This document shows positions 7,878 to 14,718 of a DNA stretch of 14,718 nucleotides, piece after piece (position 1 is the first letter of the stretch; every line of letters starts with the position of its first letter). A model generated the notes under the pieces. The model searched no databases. It had not been told where the DNA came from and was given only the letters and a program-made list of their open reading frames with translations. Location of the stretch: assembly GCA_015680635.1 (NCBI GenBank), contig JAABOA010000467.1, positions 1 to 14,718 of the forward strand, read 5' to 3'. Source of the DNA: Lunasporangiospora selenospora. Its lineage: Eukaryota; Mortierellomycota; Mortierellomycetes; Mortierellales; Mortierellaceae. The translations under genes were made by a program, and so were the position numbers.

Positions 7878-10800
7878 ATGCGTCTGGTACGGACACTGAC
7901 CTGGGGACCAAACTCAGGATCAGAATCATGCCGGGATCTACATAACTCTTATGGGATGCATTGTGGTTGGGCAGGAGCATCGCCCAAACTGAGAATTCAT
8001 CAGCTTACCATCCAATTTATTCGTCTCTCCATCCTAGACTTCACTGTTGCCTGATGGAGAGCCAAACTGCCTGGTTCTTAAAGTCAGGCAGATGCTGGTC
8101 CTTCTCGATTGTGGCCTCGGTCAAGAGCAGCTCTACTCGATGCCTGTGCGAGAAGGTGGGCTGACAGAGGAATTAAAAAGCTCTACAGAAGGAAAGGCGG
8201 GCACCACCAATACCTCAGACCCTTCTCAGTCATTGACATCGACAGCTATTTCGAGCGGATCAAATTCAAACCACAACAAAAGAAAGTCAGCGATGACCGT
8301 GCTACCACAGGAGGCTACCGATATTCGACAGGACTGGGCATCGTTTTTGAAAGCCTCTACTGCTTTTACTCATACCAAAAAGAAGCAACGGACGTCAGGC
8401 GTATCAGGCGAGCCGGTTGCTGCCACGTTGACATCGTCCACAGGAGCAACATCAACAGACGACAGAGGGGCGTCCACTTCGGCCACAAGACAGTCTGCAA
8501 CACATGACTATCTCTTCAAGCTTCCAGATTTTTCTGGCGTTGATCTTAAATCGATCGATGTCGTTTTAATTTCCAACTACAACCACATCTTGGCTTTGCC
8601 GTATCTGACCGAGTACACGGATTTTCAAGGCCGGATATTCGCCACGGAACCTACAATTGAGTTTGGAAGGTAGTCATTGTGAAAGAACTCATTTCAATGC
8701 TTGCAGTTGTCGCGTCACAAGTGATGGCTATCTAACTTGGTACCACAACGCATCATTTCTGCCAAACCCCTTCAACCTTTTCACTGAGCAAAGACAGCTC
8801 ATGACAGAATTTGTCTCGTTTTTCGGAACAAGTGTATCCTCCAGTCCTCACGATGCTATCGATCGGAAACAACTACTTGCCAAAGCTGGAACTGGACTTT
8901 ATCCTGCGTATACCCTCGCAGATGTCAAGGCATGTATCGACAAGGTCCAAGCTGTTCGTTTTCGCGAACATGTTGTAAGTGATTTTGTTGGCCGTAACTA
9001 TCCAGTCTCGGGTTTCAAGTTAGGGGGTTCTTAAAGGGCAAGTGACCTACCCTATTCAAAACTCATTTCTAAACTACAAGATGTGTGTATGTTAAAATTT
9101 TTTCTCTGTTAGGCGCTCTATGGCTCGCTTAAACTTACAGCGCATAGTGCAGGATACTGCCTCGGGAGCTCTAATTGGCTTGTTCAGATCGGAACAGAGA
9201 ATGTAAGGAGCACTCCACTCAACTCTTTTTACTGCTCGACTCGTATTCTATGGGGACCCCTGTACTCACAATGCTTTTAACCTCTAGATCGCATACGTCT
9301 CGTCATCGTCAATGCAAGTGAATCTACACCCAGACCATTTTGATGGATCACTCTTGGAACATGCAAGCACAGTGATTGTGGCGGATCTTTGTCCCAAAGG
9401 CAGCATTACCTATGATAGCGGTGTTAATGATGTTTGCTCCAATATTGCAGCGACGATTGCTCGCAAGGGCCACGTTTTGATTCCTTGCACGATATCTGGA
9501 TTTTTGTTTGACCTAATGGAGGACATCCACTTGCACCTGAGTCGGATGGGATTGAACCATCAAGTCCAGTACAGCTTTGTATCGCCAGTCGCCGAGACAG
9601 CACTCCAATATTCCAACATCCTTGCAGAATGGTACGACCTGTGTTCCTTGTAGCTCATGGCGCTCTCAGCCTGTTTCTGCACTAACCACATTACTTGCCT
9701 GTTGTAGGATGGCTCCTCGGAAGCAAGAAATGGTCTATTTGCCAGAGGCACCCCTTCTTCACGGGATTCTGTTAGAGAAGGGACCTGCCAAGAACTACAA
9801 GAGTGTACATGGGGAATTCTCCTCCGACTTGAAGCACCCTTGTATTGTGTTTGGCGGGCATCCTAGTCTAAGATCCGGGCCTATGGTGAATCTTCTTCAC
9901 ATGTGGGGAAACAAGGCCAAGAATTCAATTATATTCATAGGTACTTTTTCGGTTATATTTGGCATAGGAAGGGGTCAAGTCTCCGAGCTAACATTCCTAG
10001 AACACTTGTCTTTTGTATGTTGATTAGAGCCCCGATATGATGTTCCAGCAAGTTTGGGACCTTATGAGGGATTAGAGATCACTCAAAATGCGTGTCCATT
10101 GGATATCCGACTCTCCGTAGACCAATTAGTTGAAGTTATGAAGAAGTATCGTCACTCCAAACAGGTTCTTGTACCTGCGCGTGCGACAAACTCAATTCAT
10201 ACCGATGGCAGTGCCGAATTGGCCGATGCAAAGCTGACAACCTCGTCATCATCTATTCGGTGGACTGCATTCAAGTATGGGAAGGCTGTACAATTGGGGA
10301 TGGGATCACTCTACGAATCCGTCCTCTTGTCGGAAGAGGTAAGGCTTGGTGTGAACACCTGTGGTCCTGGTTAAAGTCAAAAGTACACATACTGCACTAT
10401 TCAACTGACACGTCAAATTCTGGCATCCGATAGCTGGCCAAAGGAATATATCCACAGTCATTTGGAACCACATCCATTGCTCCTGTGGCCGGCTCCCTCT
10501 CGATTTACAACAACCAAATGCAACTTGAACCAGCCTCCGTTGCGGGACGACAATTTCTGGCACTCTATACGCAGCGCCAGCTCTGTGGTGTTATGAACCT
10601 TCAAAACTTGCTCTTGGGCTTGTCACAGGTACTGAAGACCGTGTTGCATGTGTACCCTCAGATCCCGCTCCATATGTGTAATTGTTTCAAGATTTCTAAC
10701 TTGGAACCAAATCCTCATCTTTATCTCTCCACTCGCCCTCGGTTGGATAGATCGGAGTGGAGAATCCTGTAGTGACAGAACATCGGCAACAATCCAAAGA

Positions 10801-10963
10801 TTCAGATGACAAAATAGAGACTCCTGAGGTCAAGATTGAGTTTGAGATTGAAGGACAGGCTGCAGCCTTTATTGTACGGGATCAGGAAACGGTGGTCAAA
10901 TGTGATGAGAATCTTCGGCCACTACTCCGTGAAACAATATTAAAGTGCTTCCAGAGCCTGTAA
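7878..10963 (+). CDS. INTS9: Integrator complex subunit 9 (metallo-beta-lactamase/beta-CASP pseudonuclease)
   Basis: Exons: 7878-7886, 8038-8669, 8794-8974, 9113-9202, 9288-9631, 9708-9940, 10028-10338, 10434-10628, 10751-10963, giving about 735 aa (human INTS9 is 658). INTS9 is the inactive partner of the INTS11 endonuclease, which cleaves snRNA precursors and nascent transcripts. Recognisable blocks match human INTS9: LDCGL (26-30), LISNYNH (180-186) with ALPYLTEYT and ATEPT, LGSSNW, ISGFLFDLMED, FVSPVAE, LAEW, VYLPEAP, SVHGEFS, GHPSLR and CPLDIRL. The metal-binding HxHxDH of active family members is degraded to SNYNH (182-186), as expected of INTS9 and unlike INTS11. Residues about 38-158 form a Ser/Thr-rich, probably disordered insertion with basic patches. 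The last 70 residues correspond to the INTS11-binding C-terminal domain. The start, ATG CGT CTG in a 9-nt exon, was chosen because M-R-L aligns without gaps with M-K-L of human INTS9. CPSF2 was considered and rejected. Identity very sure; first exon moderately sure. Confidence 0.93.
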
Positions 10964-11092
10964 GCATGGCAAATTCAAGGAACCTTTACTTTGTGTCCTC
11001 TGCTCATCTCTTCAGTATGATACTTATACTGACGAGCGGTCATGACATGGATGGCTTTTTTTTATAAACATTGACATGGGCGAGAAATACCA
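10964..11092. other. Short convergent 3' intergenic region
   Basis: Only 129 bp separate the INTS9 stop codon (plus) from the AIG2-like stop codon (minus). It contains a T9 run (11057-11065 region) followed by ataaac. No canonical AATAAA is seen on either strand. The two 3' UTRs probably overlap. Confidence 0.7.
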
Positions 11093-11803
11093 TTAGCTAG
11101 TCTGAGCAAAGTCGGAGCTAGTCTGCATCCATGGTTCAACTTGGTCACGCTGAAATGTCTTGAAATCCCATTCTCGGGACAAATCTAGGTGATTCTTAGG
11201 ACCTGAAAAGATATAGACATATGCCTTGACAAGAGCTCCAGGGGCTAATGCGATTGATCCAATGACATTGAATGAGGCAGGAACAGGGTCCAAGACCTTT
11301 ACCGTCAAAATCTCGCGTGTGTACTCCTAGCAGTAATAAAGATGACATTTTAGCAACCTTTTCCTGCCGTTTGAGGACAAAAGAAGAACTCGGTAGGATG
11401 AAGTACGCATAGACCTACATCGCCTTCAAATTGGTCCAGTCGGAAGCGATCCATCAAAGTGTGGCCAAATACCAAGATACCCTCGACGCTATGAGAGCTA
11501 TCACTCGATGGTATCATTCCTGGATATGGCTCATTGTGGTAAGGATAACGAACAAATCCCTACCCAGAGAAGGACGGAATGCTGATGAGTACAGAGTTGA
11601 AATGTTCAATCCTGCATCTGAGGAATCTTGGTCGACTATTATGAGCCTACATCGATCGATGCCCGCACGGAATGCCAATTTGCCTCAGGTCCAGGCCGAG
11701 TAATAGAATGAAGGATTCGAGGATCCATCAGGGATCCGTAAAAGAAGCATGGATGGGGTTCCTTGGCAATGTCTGCCTGGGGAGACATGATGGCGGCAGT
11801 CAT
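11093..11803 (-). CDS. AIG2-like / gamma-glutamylcyclotransferase-fold protein
   Basis: Exons on the minus strand are 11803-11651, 11559-11419 and 11326-11093, giving 175 aa, a normal size for the family. Introns are 91 and 92 nt with GTAGGC and GTAGGT donors. Family members open or cyclise gamma-glutamyl substrates to release 5-oxoproline, though many fungal AIG2-like proteins have no assigned substrate. Seen here: CFFYGSLMDPRIL (19-31), the family's substrate-loop motif with YGSL at 22-25; a central EPYPGMIPS; VEGILVFG; and LDQFEGDEYTRE (92-103). E96 aligns with the proposed catalytic glutamate of human GGCT. The C-terminus ends with the usual WDF...F block. No signal peptide or membrane segment is seen, so it is probably cytosolic. 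A second in-frame ATG at 11788, five codons downstream, has a better start context (A at -3) and may be used instead. Fold very sure, reaction not. Confidence 0.88.
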
Positions 11804-12286
11804 TTGCGTTATGAGAGTAGAATGAAATCTAGTGAGTCAATAAATGGAGGAGTAATGATGCATTTTCTTCCAATCCCTCAAGATGATTTTGTGTGCATTA
11901 CAGCCACAGGCCTAACCAGTTGCCAACCGTTTGGTTGGTCAATTTTCCTCTTCTTGGGCACACTCTCCTGACACGATTGATGCAACAGATAATTCCTTAT
12001 CCAGCCTTTTTCTTTTCAGGGCAATAATGACGCATTCTCGAGGCAAAGTCGGTTTGACTCTCTCTCCTCTCCAAGTCGGCCAGGAGCCAATGGCACAGCG
12101 TCCCAATGATCCACCATCCAAGATATACAACTGGACAGAGTTTCCTCTTTGCGTGTGCATGATTAGGCATCGAAGTGGAGGAGGCTTTCGAGAGGGCAAC
12201 GAACAGACGCCGCGGGCACAAAGACTGGGTGGGTTTGCGCTCTTTTCTGGAGCACAGTCTCTGTTTTGCGTGGTTTTGTAAACCAG

Positions 12287-12291
12287 CCAAT
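12287..12291 (+). promoter_or_regulatory. CCAAT box upstream of the copper ATPase
   Basis: The sequence AGCCAATCAGA matches the extended CCAAT consensus (CCAATCAG) of the HAP/NF-Y complex. It lies 490 bp before the ATPase start codon and a similar distance from the AIG2-like start, so it could serve either gene. Confidence 0.45.
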
Positions 12292-12431
12292 CAGAGTCGA
12301 GCGGGAAAGAGCATTGTCCACCCGATTAGTCCATGATTTCAACATTCGAATCATCTCGCATCTTGTTTCCTTTGTCCCTTTGGTCATCCATCAATCCCCG
12401 CATCCAATATTCAACGCACAGAGCCGTGTTT

Positions 12432-12456
12432 TCGTCCTTCTCCGACAGAAGGACGA
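12432..12456. repeat. Perfect 10-bp inverted repeat with 5-nt loop
   Basis: TCGTCCTTCT (12432-12441) and AGAAGGACGA (12447-12456) are exact reverse complements around CCGAC. An A run and TATAAG follow immediately downstream. It lies 321 bp before the ATPase start codon. It could be a binding site for a dimeric regulator or, if transcribed, a short hairpin. Confidence 0.8.
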
Positions 12457-12468
12457 TAAAAAAAAAAG

Positions 12469-12474
12469 TATAAG
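12469..12474 (+). promoter_or_regulatory. TATA-like element upstream of the copper ATPase
   Basis: TATAAG follows an A10 run and precedes a pyrimidine tract (12491-12507), an arrangement common in fungal core promoters. The implied start of transcription near 12500 gives a leader of about 275 nt. Confidence 0.35.
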
Positions 12475-12490
12475 AACACCTTCGCCCGCA

Positions 12491-12507
12491 CTTCTCTCTC
12501 TCTCTTC
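12491..12507 (+). repeat. CT-rich pyrimidine tract in the ATPase promoter or leader
   Basis: Seventeen bases are all C or T, mostly CT dinucleotides, about 20 bp after the TATA-like element. Such tracts often mark transcription starts in highly expressed fungal genes. Confidence 0.6.
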
Positions 12508-12776
12508 ATTATCATACCAACCAGCCACGCACATTCTCAAGTAACGGCTACAATACCCAAAAACATTTCTTACCAAGCATCCCCCCCTTCACTCACACTC
12601 GCACACATAAACACAAAGGAATCCTCTCTTGCATTAAAACCACTTCTCTATTTGCTCTCACAACCACTCTATTCACCCATCCTTTCACAGATTATTTTTA
12701 TCTACTCAAACTTATTTTTCACACACACACGCTTTGATCCCAAATACACATCCACCCACCCACCCACTTACACAGA

Positions 12777-14718
12777 ATGGACAGTATTGCTATCGTCACA
12801 GAGACAAAGACTGCTCGTCTGAGTAAGGCGACCGTCTCTATCTCAGGAATGACCTGCGCTAGCTGTGTTCAGGCTATCGAAAAGGCTCTCATTGCCTTGC
12901 CTAGTGTCCAGTCCGGCTCTGTCGCTGTCAACCTTCTTATTGGTTCTGCCACCCTCATCGCATCACCCGAGCTTTGCCCCGAGTCGCTTATCGTGAAGAC
13001 AGTCGAGAATGCCGGATACGACGCGACTGGATTCAAATACGTGGATATCACTCCTCTCCCCGCAAAGCACTCTCTCTCCAAGCTTGCCAGCGTCTTTAGA
13101 GTGTCGCTCACGATTTCGGGCATGTTCTGCAGTTCCTGTTCCTCCAAGGTCGAGACCCTTCTGAAAAGTCTTCCCGGGGTCCGACAACAGACGATCAAGG
13201 TCGCCCTTGCAACTGGAGATGCCCAGTTTGAGTACGAGGCTACACAAGATCAAACCTCGGTCATGAGCAACATGACCACTAACTCGATCGCCGACAAGAT
13301 CCGAGGTCTTGGCTTTGAGGCAGACCATATCAAAACCGAAAAGATTGCCAGCGACGATCAAACGGTGACAAGTGTTATGGATCAAGACCCCTCGGGTGCC
13401 GATGTCTTGGCCACCACACGCCTTGATATTTCTGGAATGACCTGCGCCAGCTGTGTCAGTGCAATTGAATGTAGGTCATCGCTCCCTGATATTGTGTTGT
13501 ATTGTCAATCATTCACCTGTAGGATTATAACCCCATGCGCGCGGTACTAATAACTCTTCTTGGTATTTACAATGGCGAATAGCATCGCTCATGGGGCTTC
13601 AAGGAATTCATCAAGTCCAGGTCAACCTGCTTGCAAAGTCTGGAGTGATTGTGCACGATCCCGCCATCATTGGTGTCCGCGATCTGATCTCGGCTGTTGA
13701 AGACACTGGGTTTGACGTGTCTCTTTCACCCGATGATGCCGTGACCAGCCGTAATGCACTCCAGGACAAGATCAAGAAGGAAGAGTGGATGCTTAGAAAG
13801 AGACTCCTCCTGTCATTGGTCTTTGCTATTCCCATGTTCATTGTCGCCATGGTGATGATGATGATGTTGCCCGCGTCCAACCCAGTCCGCAAAGGTCTTG
13901 CGATTTACATTATCCCAGGTCTTCGAATTCAAGATGTGATCATGTTTGTGCTTGCAACCCCGGTCCAGTTCTGGCTTGCTCAACCCTTTTACATCAAGGC
14001 CTACCGCGCTCTTCGCTATACGCGTACCGCCAACATGGAGACTCTAGTCGCTCTTGGAACAAGTGTCGCCTACTTTGCTAGTTTGGGCAGTATCATTGCT
14101 GCCATGGTTGCCCAAAAACAAGATCATGACATGTCCATGGGTCATGGCGGCGGTTCTGGTGTCGACTTTTTCGAGACGGCTGTCTTCTTGGTCACCTTTA
14201 TTAACCTGGGCAAGTGGCTCGAGGCCATGGCCAAGGGCAAGACTGCCGAGACAATTACCAAGCTGATGGACCTTCAACCCGAGACGGCTACTCTTGTCAA
14301 GGCGGACGAAACTTTGGAAGAGATTGCTGCCTCGCTGATTCAAGTGGGTGATATTCTTTTGGTGAACGCTGGTGGTCGTATCCCTTGCGATGGTCTTCTC
14401 TGGAAGGGCAACACCATGGTGGACGAGGCCATGATCACTGGCGAGTCCCTGCCTGTTCAAAAGATGGAGCGCAAGAGCAAGGTCATTAGTGCTTCGATCA
14501 ATCTGACATCAGTTATTCAGGTCAAGGCAACCAAGGTTGGCAAGGACACGACGCTCTCCAGAATTATCCAATTGGTTCAAGACGCCCAGGCCAGCCCCAA
14601 GGCCCCCATTGAGGCCCTTGGCGATAAGATCTCTGGTGTGTTTGTGCCTATCGTCATTGTCCTTGGACTGCTTACCTTTGCCGCTTGGGCACTTGCTGGA
14701 CACTATGGAAAGATCCCA
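12777..14718 (+). CDS. CCC2: Copper-transporting P1B-type ATPase, N-terminal part (cut by window edge)
   Basis: The family (yeast Ccc2, human ATP7A/B) pumps Cu(I) into the late Golgi for loading of secreted cuproenzymes and, in some fungi, for copper resistance. Exons 12777-13470 and 13583-14718 give 610 aa with no stop; the rest lies beyond the window. Three heavy-metal-associated domains carry CxxC motifs: GMTCASC (C27, C30), GMFCSSC (C118, C121) and GMTCASC (C223, C226). The single intron (GTAGGT...TAG, 112 nt, TACTAATAAC branch site at 13545) falls just after the third motif. Membrane segments follow: about 306-327, about 350-367, the NMETLVALGT segment (382-391) and FETAVFLVTFINLG. A short loop between the last two is rich in His and Met (HDMSMGHGGG). 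The actuator-domain TGES is at 517-520. The CPC motif and phosphorylation DKTG would come next. The ATG has A at -3 and follows a C/A-rich leader. Confidence 0.95.
13471..13582 (+). other. Intron of the copper ATPase
   Basis: This 112-nt intron has a GTAGGT donor, a near-ideal branch site TACTAATAAC (13545-13554) and an AATAG acceptor. It splits a serine codon. Joining the exons restores the HMA domain sequence SAIESSLMGLQGI, which confirms the model. Confidence 0.92.

Larger units (their letters stand above)
11804..12776. other. Divergent intergenic region between the AIG2-like gene and the copper ATPase
   Basis: This 973-bp space must contain both promoters. Near the AIG2-like gene is a short dyad, CCAACC/GGTTGG with a 4-nt spacer (11923-11938). 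Toward the ATPase are a CCAAT box (12287-12291), a perfect 10-bp inverted repeat (12432-12456), an A10 run with TATAAG (12469-12474), a pyrimidine tract and, from about 12540, a C/A-rich leader almost without G. The leader is typical of fungal 5' UTRs, so the ATPase transcript probably starts between about 12490 and 12560. Overlapping ORFs of 86-116 codons on both strands (11931-12290) show no recognisable domain and are not called. Confidence 0.6.

Noticed and set aside
7878-10963. CPSF2/Cft2 (cleavage and polyadenylation factor) as the identity of the beta-CASP gene
   Set aside because: The ISNYNH...ALPYLTEYT...ATEPT block, LGSSNW and the short C-terminal domain match INTS9. CPSF2 keeps a recognisable HxHxDH-like segment.
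11931-12290. Overlapping ORFs of 86-116 codons on both strands upstream of the copper ATPase
   Set aside because: They compete with each other on both strands, show no recognisable domain and lie in a divergent promoter. A novel small gene cannot be fully excluded without transcript data.
12438-12450. Heat-shock element within the inverted repeat (TTC...GAA)
   Set aside because: The TTC and GAA triplets are two units apart in opposite orientation, which does not fit the alternating 5-bp pattern.
12234-12658. Mac1-type copper-response elements (TTTGC[T/G]CA): TTTGCGCT near 12234 and TTTGCTCT near 12652
   Set aside because: Both miss the required final bases, so they are not credible copper-response sites.
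1-14718. tRNA, rRNA, transposon or CRISPR array
   Set aside because: No cloverleaf, conserved rRNA segment, transposase, terminal repeats or regularly spaced repeat array was seen. The repeats present are microsatellites and short dyads.

Overview
The window is nuclear DNA from a fungus. The genes are compact but rich in introns (about 76-151 nt, GT...AG, with CTAAC/CTGAC/TACTAAT-type branch sites), and intergenic spaces are short and full of microsatellites. A clear Integrator subunit 9 gene is present. That complex is absent from the model yeasts, so an early-diverging lineage such as Mucoromycota is more likely than Dikarya. The taxon is an inference from gene content, not something read directly. 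Mortierella-like fungi would fit.

There are five protein genes, and I built every exon model by eye. (1) 387-3014, minus: EXO1, a 5'-3' exonuclease/flap nuclease, six exons, about 694 aa, with its active-site acidic residues and an Mlh1-binding motif. (2) 3850-7116, minus: a large, mostly disordered RING-H2 protein, three exons, about 1012 aa, with a possible N-myristoylation signal, a polyQ tract and a C-terminal RING. (3) 7878-10963, plus: INTS9, nine exons, about 735 aa, apparently beginning with a coding exon of only 9 nt. (4) 11093-11803, minus: a small AIG2-like gamma-glutamylcyclotransferase-fold protein, three exons, 175 aa. (5) 12777 to the window edge, plus: the N-terminal 610 aa of a copper-transporting P1B-type ATPase (CCC2/ATP7 type) with three heavy-metal-associated domains. 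It is cut before the CPC motif.

Layout: EXO1 and the RING gene lie in tandem on the minus strand, separated by about 835 bp that holds an MluI cell-cycle box upstream of EXO1. The RING gene and INTS9 are divergent across about 760 bp. INTS9 and the AIG2-like gene converge with only 129 bp between stop codons. The AIG2-like gene and the copper ATPase are divergent across about 970 bp containing a CCAAT box and a perfect 10-bp inverted repeat. No tRNA, rRNA, transposon or CRISPR array was seen. The genes do not form one pathway: they cover DNA repair, ubiquitin signalling, RNA 3'-end processing, gamma-glutamyl metabolism and copper transport.

The points most worth following up are the fungal INTS9 itself, its unusual start and its cluster of weak GTAC splice donors, a 46-codon ORF with an optimal Kozak context in the RING/INTS9 intergenic space, and the hairpin-forming repeat upstream of the copper ATPase.
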